Source of the DNA: Flavobacterium sp. HTF
Lineage (GTDB): Bacteria > Bacteroidota > Bacteroidia > Flavobacteriales > Flavobacteriaceae
NCBI RefSeq assembly: GCF_003105115.1
Contig: NZ_QETH01000012.1
Location: forward strand, 1 to 64,000
Reading direction: 5' to 3'
DNA: 64,000 nt
Shown piece after piece: positions 42,941-50,698 of the stretch. A program made the position numbers and the translations under genes. Under the pieces are notes generated by a model that worked only from the letters and a program-made list of their open reading frames with translations, was not told the origin of the DNA and made no database searches. The stretch's first letter is position 1. Every line of letters begins with the position of its first letter.

Positions 42941-43123
42941 GACTGCGCTCTTTTGCACTACATAATAACATATACAGTCGCGCATTTTTGGACTATAAAT
43001 AGCAGAAAATCATCTATAACCTAATTATAGCTACTAATACTTCATTCAGCCTTAAAAAAGGCGATTTAGTCTATCAAAAAGCACCATACATATATCTTCT
43101 TTTTTTTAAAACCATCAGCCTCC

Positions 43124-43131
43124 TACTTTTG
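43124..43131 (+). promoter_or_regulatory. -7 box (TACTTTTG) of the barrel/Kelch/LytS run
   Basis: TACTTTTG matches TAnnTTTG, 16 nt before the ATG at 43148. The next genes follow closely on the same strand. Confidence 0.55.
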
Positions 43132-43147
43132 AGCCAATAATTAAGTA

Positions 43148-43987
43148 ATGAAAATAAGATTTTTAATTTGTTCGGTTTTCTGCATTTCATTTTTCGGTAT
43201 GAAAGCCCAGGAACAGTTTTCTGCAGAAGTGAATACAAAAACTGAACCTGCCGGAAAAATTAATTTTAATGAAACCAATATTGGATTTTCATTTCATAAA
43301 AAAATAAGTTCAAACAGTACGATCACGAATACATTAGCATACTCGAATTTGAAAATAAATTATGACTCAGGAAGCTTTGGGGTTTTTAAAAATCTGGATG
43401 AGTTGAATCAAATTCAGAACAAATTTGATTTTTCTTATACTGTTTCGGATAAGACGAAATTGAAATTTTCTGTTACACCAACCCTTAATTTTCAACAAAA
43501 ACCAGATGCTTCTGATTTTACCGTTTTAGGAGATTTTGAGGTTAGTCAGCAACTGGGTTCAAAAACAACAATAAGTATTGGTGCAGCAAGGACAACTGCT
43601 TTTGGTTCTCCCAGATTTATACCGGTTTTATCTTTAGATTATAAAGTAAATGAGCAAAGTAATATTCTTATCGGTTTCCCGGATTCAAAAATATCGTATT
43701 CCAATAATATCAGGAATAAGTTTAGTCTGACGAATAGTTTTAATGGTAATTTTTATCATTTAGATTCTGAAAATCCGGACTATAGTAGCTCAAAAGCAAT
43801 TGTATCACAAATGACTTCTGCGATTGAATATGAGCGAAACATAGACAAAAACTGGTTTATAAACTTTAAGGCGGGATATGATTTTAATAAAAAATACAAT
43901 CTGACCGATAACAACAATCACAAGGTTTATGATTTTAATATAAACGATGGCTACATTTTAGGAATTGGGATCAAATACAAACAATAA
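43148..43987 (+). CDS. Putative outer membrane beta-barrel protein
   Basis: A 279-residue protein with signal peptide (MKIRFLICSVFCISFFGMKAQ) and regular alternating strands, ending in a terminal segment YILGIGIKYKQ that suits a barrel. I do not recognise a named family; the repeated NTLAYSNLKINYDS / FSYTVSDKTKLKFSVTP pattern is that of small porin-like proteins of Bacteroidota. It lies 16 nt before the Kelch lipoprotein gene and is probably co-transcribed, so it may be the outer membrane part of that locus. Confidence 0.65.
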   Translation: MKIRFLICSVFCISFFGMKAQEQFSAEVNTKTEPAGKINFNETNIGFSFHKKISSNSTITNTLAYSNLKINYDSGSFGVFKNLDELNQIQNKFDFSYTVSDKTKLKFSVTPTLNFQQKPDASDFTVLGDFEVSQQLGSKTTISIGAARTTAFGSPRFIPVLSLDYKVNEQSNILIGFPDSKISYSNNIRNKFSLTNSFNGNFYHLDSENPDYSSSKAIVSQMTSAIEYERNIDKNWFINFKAGYDFNKKYNLTDNNNHKVYDFNINDGYILGIGIKYKQ

Positions 43988-44003
43988 ATAAATTTAATAC
44001 ACT

Positions 44004-45011
44004 ATGAATAATTTTAAAAAAGGAATATTATTCGCGGCACTGTTTTCGGGTCTGTTTTTTACAGGCTGTAGTAACGATGATGACGATGATGAATTAATTG
44101 GAAACTGGATAAAAAAATCAGCTTTTGACGGGCCTGCAAGATCTAGTGCAACCAGTTTTGTTATTGGAGATTATGCTTATATAGCAACCGGGTATACCGG
44201 AGACGTTTATTTAAAAGATTTATGGGCTTATAATTCGAATGGGGATTATTGGGAACAGAAAGCAGATTTTACAGGAATTGGAAGAAGTTCTGCTTCTAGT
44301 TTTACACTAAATGATAAAGGATATGTTGGACTTGGCTATGACGGTACAAATAAACTTAAGGATTTTTATCAGTATGATCCTGCGGGCAACAGCTGGACGC
44401 AAAAAACAGATTTCGCCGGTACAGCACGATATGCGGCTGTTGGTTTTCAGGCTGGCGGAAAAGCTTATTTCGGAACGGGTTATGACGGGAATTATTTAAA
44501 AGATTTCTATCAGTATGATGATCAGGCAAATACCTGGACACTGGTAAACGGATTTAGTGGAAACAAAAGACGTAATGCAACTGTCTTCGTCATTGATAAT
44601 AAAGCCTATCTGGCAACTGGTGTGAACAACGGGGTCTATCAGGAAGATTTCTGGGAATTTAATCCTTCTACTGATGTCTGGACACGAAAAAGAGATATTG
44701 ATAAAGATGAAGATGATGATGACTCATACAACGATGAGTACGCCATTGTTCGTTCTAACGCGTCAAGTTTTACCATGAACGGATTAGGTTATGTAGTCGG
44801 CGGAGAAAACATAAAAACAATCTGGGAGTACAATCCGTCAAGCGATATCTGGGTTGAAAGAACTCCTATGGAAGGCGCAACAAGAACAGATGCTGTAGGT
44901 TTTGCGATTAACAACCGTGGTTTTTACATGCTAGGAAGAATAGGTACAACTTATTTTGATGATACCTGGGAATTTAAACCAACAGAGGAGCAAAATGATG
45001 ACGATAATTAA
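44004..45011 (+). CDS. Kelch-repeat lipoprotein
   Basis: A 335-residue lipoprotein: signal peptide with lipobox LFFTGC (Cys near 22) followed by an acidic NDDDDDE stretch. It then has Kelch-type beta-propeller repeats of about 50 residues, each with a conserved pattern: KAYFGTGYDGNYLKDFYQYD, WTQKTDF, and GTARYAAVGF. Five or six blades are visible. A further acidic insert (KDEDDDDSYNDEY, near 235) interrupts the fourth to fifth blade. Kelch propellers bind proteins or glycans. It is probably anchored at the membrane surface; partners are unknown. Confidence 0.85.
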   Translation: MNNFKKGILFAALFSGLFFTGCSNDDDDDELIGNWIKKSAFDGPARSSATSFVIGDYAYIATGYTGDVYLKDLWAYNSNGDYWEQKADFTGIGRSSASSFTLNDKGYVGLGYDGTNKLKDFYQYDPAGNSWTQKTDFAGTARYAAVGFQAGGKAYFGTGYDGNYLKDFYQYDDQANTWTLVNGFSGNKRRNATVFVIDNKAYLATGVNNGVYQEDFWEFNPSTDVWTRKRDIDKDEDDDDSYNDEYAIVRSNASSFTMNGLGYVVGGENIKTIWEYNPSSDIWVERTPMEGATRTDAVGFAINNRGFYMLGRIGTTYFDDTWEFKPTEEQNDDDN

Positions 45012-45330
45012 TATTAAAAAATTCTTCCGGGCTAACATCCGGAAGAACTTATTGCTTGTTTTTCTGATATTACAATTTGCAGCTTGTTCGAAGAATCAGG
45101 TGTTTAAGACGGAAACATTTAAAACAACTTCAGGATGGGGTTATTCGATTGCATATAAAGACCAAATAATTATCAAACAATCGGTCATTCCTGTTATTAA
45201 TGATTCTAAAAGTTTTGCCACAGAAGAAGATGCTCATAAACTGGCTGATCTGGTTGTAAAAAAACTCCAGCAGAACATATCACCAACGGTAACTAAAAAT
45301 GATTTAATTTTATTAAAAATAAAATTCTAA
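44995..45330 (+). CDS. DUF4907 lipoprotein
   Basis: A 111-residue lipoprotein from ATG 44995 (44998 is equivalent), overlapping the end of the Kelch gene by 17 bases. Signal peptide with lipobox FAAC (LLVFLILQFAACSKNQ), then GWGYSIAYKDQIIIKQSVIPVINDSKSFATEEDAHKLADLVVKKLQQ, which I recognise as DUF4907. An upstream in-frame ATG at 44956 is inside the Kelch gene and has no signal peptide. Function unknown. Its stop codon is directly followed by the histidine kinase ATG. Confidence 0.75.
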   Translation: MMTIINIKKFFRANIRKNLLLVFLILQFAACSKNQVFKTETFKTTSGWGYSIAYKDQIIIKQSVIPVINDSKSFATEEDAHKLADLVVKKLQQNISPTVTKNDLILLKIKF

Positions 45331-46431
45331 ATGAACATAGGTGCCATAAAAAATACAAGCTCAAATAAAATTCTGTTCCATGTCATTATATGGGTATTCT
45401 TTATTTTGACTTCACTGATACAGTTTTACGAAAGTCCGTTTACAATCAACAATGATTTTTATGTACAGTGGTTTACAGGTATTATTTTATTTTATCTGAA
45501 TTATTTTTACCTGGTTCCTTCCCTGCTTTTAGAAAAAAAATACTGGCTTTATTTTGCTTTTATTTTGGCACTGATTATTCTTTTTATGGTTATAAGGATG
45601 AACTATTTTATGCCTGAATTTAAGCTCTCCAGACCTAATAACATGCCTCCGCCTGAAGAACTGAAAATTTTTTTGAAAAATCACAGGATTAGGGCGATTC
45701 CGGCACGACAACCTTTGTTCTTTAAAATCGGGCCTTCCCTTTTTTATATTCTTATTATTACCATTAGTGCCATTATCAGAACATTAACTGAATTTTATAA
45801 CAACCAACAAAACAAATTAATCGCGGAAACACACAGAACTAATACTGAATTGATTTATTTGCGAAAACAAACCAATCCGCATTTTTTATTTAATTCCTTA
45901 AACAGTATTTATTCTCTGGCTCACAAGAAATCTGATTTGGTCCCTGATGCCATCGTAACATTATCAGAATTAATGCGCTACATGCTGTATGAAACCGATA
46001 ATAAAACGGTGGCTTTAGAAAAAGAAATCAATTATATTCAGAATTACATTGAGTTACAAAAACTAAGACTCAACAACATAGAAGATATTTTTGTTAATGT
46101 CCACGGAGACACAAAAAATAAATTTATCGAACCTTTGCTGCTTATTTCTTTTGTTGAAAATGCTTTTAAATACGGAACCGATTACAAGGGTGCCGCACAT
46201 GTAAAAATTAAGATTATTATTTTCGAAAACAGTCTTGATTTCTGGATAGAAAATACAATTGAAAATTATGTAAAAGATCCTGAAAACTCAGGAATTGGAT
46301 TAGTAAATATTCAAAACAGACTTGATTTACTTTATCCTAACGCACACGAACTAACTATAACACAAGACAGTAAACTCTATCAGATACATTTAAATTTAAA
46401 CTTAGACAGTATTCAAACCACAATAAATTAA
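45331..46431 (+). CDS. LytS/YehU-type sensor histidine kinase
   Basis: A 366-residue inner membrane sensor kinase. Four hydrophobic segments (about 14-32, 45-65, 72-92 and 134-153) form the membrane part, with a Pro-rich loop near residues 102-125. The His_kinase domain (PF06580) has the phosphorylatable histidine in KQTNPHFLFNSLNSIYSL (His184), and the ATPase C-terminus has LLLISFVENAFKYGTDYKG and SGIGLVNIQNRLDLLYP. It begins directly after the DUF4907 stop codon. Its partner is probably the LytTR regulator at 47253, separated from it by the dioxygenase gene. Confidence 0.93.
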   Translation: MNIGAIKNTSSNKILFHVIIWVFFILTSLIQFYESPFTINNDFYVQWFTGIILFYLNYFYLVPSLLLEKKYWLYFAFILALIILFMVIRMNYFMPEFKLSRPNNMPPPEELKIFLKNHRIRAIPARQPLFFKIGPSLFYILIITISAIIRTLTEFYNNQQNKLIAETHRTNTELIYLRKQTNPHFLFNSLNSIYSLAHKKSDLVPDAIVTLSELMRYMLYETDNKTVALEKEINYIQNYIELQKLRLNNIEDIFVNVHGDTKNKFIEPLLLISFVENAFKYGTDYKGAAHVKIKIIIFENSLDFWIENTIENYVKDPENSGIGLVNIQNRLDLLYPNAHELTITQDSKLYQIHLNLNLDSIQTTIN

Positions 46432-46442
46432 ATCTGGTAATT

Positions 46443-47150
46443 ATGGACAGAAAAAACTTCATCAGAAATGGTCTTTTAGGAATTGCTTCATTAGCTACAG
46501 CAGCCAAATTATTAGAATCCTGCTCTAAAGATGATAATAATGGAGACTCCGATAGTTCTGCCGATGGAAGCTGCATGGTTTCTCCAGCAGAAACAAAAGG
46601 TCCTTTTCCGATAAAAACGCCAAGTCAGCTCGTTTTAGAAAACATTAAATCTGACCGTGTCGGAATTGCTCTTCTTGTTAACCTGACTATCGAGAATAGA
46701 AATAATAATTGCGAGCCTTTATCCGGTGTTTTAGTTGATATCTGGCATTGTGATAAAGATGGAAATTATTCTGAATATGGCGGAACTCAAATGCAACAGA
46801 CCGATTATACTTCTGTTCATTTTTTAAGGGGGAGACAAACAACAGATTCAAAAGGAGAAGTTTCCTTTATTTCTATTTATCCTGGCTGGTATCAGGGCAG
46901 AGCACCACACGTACATGTGGAAGTTTTAAGCAATAGTGGTGCATCGTTACTGGTTACACAAATTGCATTTCCTGAAAATATTTCAAGTGAAGTATATGCA
47001 AGTACAAATTATGCAGCACATGGTCAGGCCGATACCGCAAATACAAGAGACAATGTTTTTTCGGATAGTCTTTCTGATGAATTAGGAACATTAACAGGAA
47101 ATCTGACAGATGGTTATATATTAAGTAAAACAATCATCGTAAACGGTTAA
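46443..47150 (+). CDS. Intradiol ring-cleavage dioxygenase-like lipoprotein
   Basis: A 235-residue protein with an N-terminal signal (MDRKNFIRNGLLGIASLATA) and a lipobox-like LLESC (Cys near 27), then a Ser/Asp-rich linker. The dioxygenase fold of catechol 1,2- and protocatechuate 3,4-dioxygenases is recognised by PLSGVLVDIWHCDKDGNYSEYG, SFISIYPGWYQGRAPHVHVEV and QIAFPE; the expected iron ligands are two Tyr (near GNYSEY and in YPGWY) and the HxH pair in APHVHVEV. An exported, probably lipid-anchored dioxygenase is unusual; no aromatic-degradation genes are nearby, so its substrate is unknown. Confidence 0.85.
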   Translation: MDRKNFIRNGLLGIASLATAAKLLESCSKDDNNGDSDSSADGSCMVSPAETKGPFPIKTPSQLVLENIKSDRVGIALLVNLTIENRNNNCEPLSGVLVDIWHCDKDGNYSEYGGTQMQQTDYTSVHFLRGRQTTDSKGEVSFISIYPGWYQGRAPHVHVEVLSNSGASLLVTQIAFPENISSEVYASTNYAAHGQADTANTRDNVFSDSLSDELGTLTGNLTDGYILSKTIIVNG

Positions 47151-47208
47151 TTTTAAACCAAAACAGTAATTTATGAAAATTTTAAAACTTAATTTACTGG
47201 TTTCAAAC

Positions 47209-47216
47209 TACTTTTG
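47209..47216 (+). promoter_or_regulatory. -7 box (TACTTTTG) before the LytTR gene
   Basis: TACTTTTG matches TAnnTTTG, 36 nt before the ATG at 47253, so the regulator may have a promoter separate from the dioxygenase gene. Confidence 0.4.
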
Positions 47217-47252
47217 GCCACCAAAACAATTTAAGAACATAATCTTCAACAG

Positions 47253-47969
47253 ATGAAATGCGTAATTATAGATGACGAACCGTTAGCGGTTGAATTATTA
47301 GAAGATTTTGTCAAAAAAGTAGATACACTAGAATTGCTTCGTACTTTTAATAATGCTATAGATGCTGTTTCCTTTATCAATCAGAATAATGTTGATTTGA
47401 TTTTTTTAGATATTCAAATGCCACATTTCTCGGGAATTGAATTTCTGAACACAATTGAAAAAAAACCGTTGATTATTTTTACCACTGCTTATTCAGATTA
47501 TGCTGTAGAAGGCTTTAATCTTGGTGCTGTTGATTATCTGGTAAAACCGATACCTTTTCATCGCTTTTTAAAATCGGTCGTTAGGGCACAACAAATCTCA
47601 AATCCTGCTGCCGTAATCCAGCCACTAACAGAAAACAGTACAACTCCGGAATCTGAACAGGATTTTATGTTTGTAAGAGCTGAATATGAGAATGTCAAAA
47701 TGAATTTTTCGGACATTTTGTTTATTGAAGGCCTGAAAGATTATGTAAAAATATACACAACCGATAATAAATTTACACTGACATTAATCAGTTTAATAAA
47801 ACTGGAAAATTTACTCTCTACTAAAGGATTTTCAAGAATTCACAGATCGTACATCATTAATATTAAACATGTAAAATCAATACAAAAAAATAAGGTCCTG
47901 ATTAGTGATAAAAGAATTCCAATCAGCGAAAGCTACAAAACTGCTTTCTTTGAAAAAATCAATTTATAA
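47253..47969 (+). CDS. LytTR-family response regulator
   Basis: A 238-residue response regulator. The receiver domain (1-115) has the acidic pair in IIDDEP, the phosphoacceptor Asp53 in LIFLDIQMP, the Thr in IIFTTAYSDYA and the Lys in VDYLVKPIPFHRF. The C-terminal LytTR DNA-binding domain (about 140-238) has FMFVRAEYENVKMNFSDILFIEGLKDYVKIYTTDNK and FSRIHRSYIINIKHV. Together with the LytS-type kinase at 45331 it should make one two-component pair. Target genes are not known, but the linked Kelch/DUF4907/barrel genes are candidates. Confidence 0.94.
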   Translation: MKCVIIDDEPLAVELLEDFVKKVDTLELLRTFNNAIDAVSFINQNNVDLIFLDIQMPHFSGIEFLNTIEKKPLIIFTTAYSDYAVEGFNLGAVDYLVKPIPFHRFLKSVVRAQQISNPAAVIQPLTENSTTPESEQDFMFVRAEYENVKMNFSDILFIEGLKDYVKIYTTDNKFTLTLISLIKLENLLSTKGFSRIHRSYIINIKHVKSIQKNKVLISDKRIPISESYKTAFFEKINL

Positions 47970-47971
47970 TT

Positions 47972-48060
47972 ATTAAATTCCAAAAGTAAAAAATTCCAAA
48001 TTCCAATGATATCGACATTTTGTTGAATTTGGAATTTGGAATTTAATTTTTGAATTTTTT
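47972..48060. repeat. Intergenic palindrome, AATTCCAA type (family B)
   Basis: AAATTCCAAATTCCAA on the left and TTGGAATTTGGAATTTAATTTTTGAATTTT on the right make a long inverted repeat from tandem 7-8 base words, with TGATATCGACATTTTG between. It fills the gap between two convergent genes (LytTR and gamma carbonic anhydrase) and may act as a bidirectional end. Confidence 0.75.
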
Positions 48061-48064
48061 TATC

Positions 48065-48583
48065 TTATTCTTCGTTTTTAAACCAGCCCGAATACATAAC
48101 ATAGTTATTAGAAATACGTTCGATTTCACCTGCAAAATCTGACTGATCTATATCTTTTACTTTTTTCGCCGGAACTCCGGCATAAATGCTTCCTGATTCT
48201 ACAACCGTGTTTTGTGTCAAAACTGCACCCGCTGCTACAATAGAATTACTTTCGATCACACAGTTATCCATAACAATTGCCCCCATACCAATCAAAACAT
48301 TGTCATGAACGGTACATCCATGAACAATAGCATTGTGGCCAATAGAAACATTATTGCCTATAATGGTTGGATGCTTTTGATAAGTACAGTGAATAATCGC
48401 ACCATCCTGAATATTAACTTTATTACCAATTTTGATAAAATGTACATCACCTCGAATAACGGCATTGAACCAAACACTGCAGGAAGTTCCAAAAGTTACA
48501 TCGCCAACAATAGTTGCATTTTCTGCTACATAACAATCCTCAGGAATTGCAGGTGATTTTCCGTTTACAGATTTAATAAGCAT
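48065..48583 (-). CDS. Gamma-class carbonic anhydrase-like protein
   Basis: A 172-residue left-handed beta-helix protein with the hexapeptide repeats of the gamma carbonic anhydrase/YrdA family (VGDVTFGTSCSVWFNAVIRGDVHFIKIGNKVNIQDGAIIHC, NVSIGHNAIVHG, VLIGMGAIVMDN). Likely zinc ligands are His65, His83 and His88. Enzyme activity is often weak or unproven in such homologs. It lies 12 nt after the PorP/SprF gene on the same strand, without an evident functional link. Confidence 0.94.
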   Translation of the reverse strand: MLIKSVNGKSPAIPEDCYVAENATIVGDVTFGTSCSVWFNAVIRGDVHFIKIGNKVNIQDGAIIHCTYQKHPTIIGNNVSIGHNAIVHGCTVHDNVLIGMGAIVMDNCVIESNSIVAAGAVLTQNTVVESGSIYAGVPAKKVKDIDQSDFAGEIERISNNYVMYSGWFKNEE

Positions 48584-48595
48584 AACATAAAAGAT

Positions 48596-49585
48596 TTAAT
48601 TAATAGCCGGGCAATTACAATCGTAACGTTCTTTTTTACAAAACAAATTGATTCCTAAAGTTAATTGGTGATAACCTCCGGTATCAAATTTTACATCACC
48701 CGTCACTTGAGAATAAGTATAAGCAAACATAAAATTATTGTAATTTATACCCACAATAGGTGTTATATATTGTAATTTTTGAGATGATACTCCACTTCCT
48801 GTACTGTATTGTGCCCCATCAAAACTTCTTCTGTACGATAGTGCAGCCCATAAACTTCCAAAATCCATGCTTTTGTAAGCTTTCATGTTTATATCAATTG
48901 ATTTTTCTTTTGTCTGATCAAACATTTGAAATAAAACGGATGGTTCCCAGGTAATATTTTCTCTTTTTCCAAAAACGTATCCGGAACTAAAAAGAAATTT
49001 TCTTAAATTATCATTTTCATAATCTGTATACAACTGTCTTCTGGTTTCCAATACGCCCTGTACAGTTGCATGGGCATAAAAGTCGAGGTAATTGTATGAA
49101 GCTCCAAAATCGACATTGAAATAAGAATCTTTTTGGATAGCCCCAAAAACAATAGGGTCAAAAGTGTTGCCAAACTCAGTCTCATCCAACTGATTCTGTA
49201 TAACACCTCCGCTGATACCAAATGAAAGCTGGTTCAGATCCACTTCATCTCTCGAAAACATAATATGGTGAGCGTAAGTAAGTTTTACTCCTTTTTGAGA
49301 ATGATATCCATTTTTATCATTAAAAACAATTATTCCTCCACCAGATCTCTCCCCTAACCTTCCATTAAAACTCAACGTTTGCAGAGAGGGCGCATCATCC
49401 TGTCCAAACCATTGTTTTCTGGCTGTAAGCCTTATTTTTGCACAATTTGAAGCTCCTGCCATTGATGGATGAATCAGGTAGTAATTATCTGACAGATAAT
49501 CGGAGTAAACAGGAATTCCTTCTTGAGAATAGGAATAAAATGATGTAATCAAAAAAATAAAGAAAACCCTGATCCTAAATCTCAT
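48596..49585 (-). CDS. PorP/SprF-family type IX secretion membrane protein
   Basis: A 329-residue outer membrane protein with signal peptide (MRFRIRVFFIFLITSFYSYSQ). The segments EGIPVYSDYLSDNYYLIHPSMAGASNCAKIRLTARKQWFGQDDAPSLQTLSFNGRLG are the PorP/SprF signature, followed by beta-barrel strands and ending in the Cys-containing CKKERYDCNCPAIN. PorP/SprF proteins help export or anchor specific T9SS substrates, often giant adhesins encoded next door. No such adhesin lies here; the T9SS type B protein at 4678 is 41 kb away. So the cargo is unknown. Confidence 0.9.
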   Translation of the reverse strand: MRFRIRVFFIFLITSFYSYSQEGIPVYSDYLSDNYYLIHPSMAGASNCAKIRLTARKQWFGQDDAPSLQTLSFNGRLGERSGGGIIVFNDKNGYHSQKGVKLTYAHHIMFSRDEVDLNQLSFGISGGVIQNQLDETEFGNTFDPIVFGAIQKDSYFNVDFGASYNYLDFYAHATVQGVLETRRQLYTDYENDNLRKFLFSSGYVFGKRENITWEPSVLFQMFDQTKEKSIDINMKAYKSMDFGSLWAALSYRRSFDGAQYSTGSGVSSQKLQYITPIVGINYNNFMFAYTYSQVTGDVKFDTGGYHQLTLGINLFCKKERYDCNCPAIN

Positions 49586-49703
49586 AAAGGTAATTTGTTT
49601 AAATATATTTTACGACTATGCAATTTAGTACGATTAATTTGCGAAGAGTCTTAATTATTTTATTAAAAAACCAAATATAGGTATTAGTAGAAAATAACTT
49701 TAC

Positions 49704-49711
49704 TAAATTTG
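49704..49711 (+). promoter_or_regulatory. -7 box (TAAATTTG) of the Nfu-type gene
   Basis: TAAATTTG matches TAnnTTTG, 16 nt before the ATG at 49728. Confidence 0.55.
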
Positions 49712-49727
49712 CAAAAAAATACTACTC

Positions 49728-50627
49728 ATGACAAAAATCACCATAAAAGAAACTCAAAATCCAACTATCTTAAAGTTTGAATTTGAAGACTTCATTACAC
49801 AGAACCAGAATTACGAATTTAAAAATATTGATGAAGCGGAAGCTTCGCCTTTGGCACAACAATTATTTTATCTTCCGTTTGTAAAAACAGTTTATATCTC
49901 AGGAAATTTTATTGCTATTGAAAGATACAGTATTGTAGAATGGGATGATGTAAAAGATGCTGTTGCTGAACAAATTGCCTCATTTGTAGACAAGGGCGGA
50001 GTTATTATTAAAGTTGACGAAAACAAAGCCAAAAAGCAGCCAATTACTGTTTATGGCGAAACAACACCAAACCCTTCTGCTCTAAAATTTGTTGTAAGCA
50101 GAATGCTGACCAGAAATGCCGTTGAGTATAAAAATATAGACCAGACAGCTTCATCACCACTGGCAAAAGAATTGTTTAAATTCCCTTTTGTTAAAGAGGT
50201 TTTTATTGATGAAAATTATATTTCCGTAACCAAATACGACATCAATAACTGGGATGAAATTACTCTGGAAATAAGAACTTTTATCAAACAATTTATTGAA
50301 AATGGCGGAACAGTTTTAGATGAAAGTTTAGTTGAAGTAACAACAAAGAATGACATCACCAAAGACGAAGCATTTGATAAACTGGATGTCACTTCCCAAC
50401 AGATCATTAATATACTCGAAGAATACGTAAAACCGGCAGTAGCTGCTGATGGAGGAAATATCGCTTTTGATTCTTATAATGAGAATGACAAAACAGTAAA
50501 AGTAATTTTACAAGGAGCCTGCAGCGGTTGTCCGTCATCGACATTTACACTGAAAAGCGGTATCGAAAACATGCTGAAAAGTATGTTGAACGATGAACAA
50601 ATTAAGGTTGAGGCTTTAAACGCGTAA
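49728..50627 (+). CDS. NifU-family (Nfu) Fe-S cluster carrier with duplicated N-terminal domain
   Basis: A 299-residue protein. Two Nfu N-terminal domains in tandem (about 3-95 with TQNQNYEFKNIDEAEASPLAQQLFYLPFVKTVYI, and 105-195 with RNAVEYKNIDQTASSPLAKELFKFPFVKEVFI) show an internal duplication. The C-terminal NifU domain (about 220-299) has the cluster cysteines Cys265 and Cys268 in GACSGCPSSTFTLKSGIENML. Nfu proteins receive Fe-S clusters and pass them to target enzymes. The double N-terminal domain is larger than the single-domain Nfu of many bacteria. No other iron-sulfur assembly gene is nearby. Confidence 0.92.
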   Translation: MTKITIKETQNPTILKFEFEDFITQNQNYEFKNIDEAEASPLAQQLFYLPFVKTVYISGNFIAIERYSIVEWDDVKDAVAEQIASFVDKGGVIIKVDENKAKKQPITVYGETTPNPSALKFVVSRMLTRNAVEYKNIDQTASSPLAKELFKFPFVKEVFIDENYISVTKYDINNWDEITLEIRTFIKQFIENGGTVLDESLVEVTTKNDITKDEAFDKLDVTSQQIINILEEYVKPAVAADGGNIAFDSYNENDKTVKVILQGACSGCPSSTFTLKSGIENMLKSMLNDEQIKVEALNA

Positions 50628-50637
50628 ATAAATATTT

Positions 50638-50645
50638 TATATTTG
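50638..50645 (+). promoter_or_regulatory. -7 box (TATATTTG) ahead of mscS
   Basis: TATATTTG matches TAnnTTTG. It lies 11 nt after the Nfu stop codon, before a terminator-like hairpin and 53 nt before the mscS start. Confidence 0.5.
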
Positions 50646-50658
50646 CAATCTAATACCA

Positions 50659-50688
50659 AGCCTTCTCTATTGAGAAGGTTTTTTTTTA
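50659..50688 (+). terminator. Terminator-like hairpin between Nfu and mscS
   Basis: CCTTCTC and GAGAAGG form a 7-bp stem with a TATT loop, then a run of nine T. It should end Nfu transcription. If the -7 box at 50638 starts mscS transcription, the same hairpin would lie in the mscS leader. Confidence 0.8.
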
Positions 50689-50698
50689 TTTAAATACA

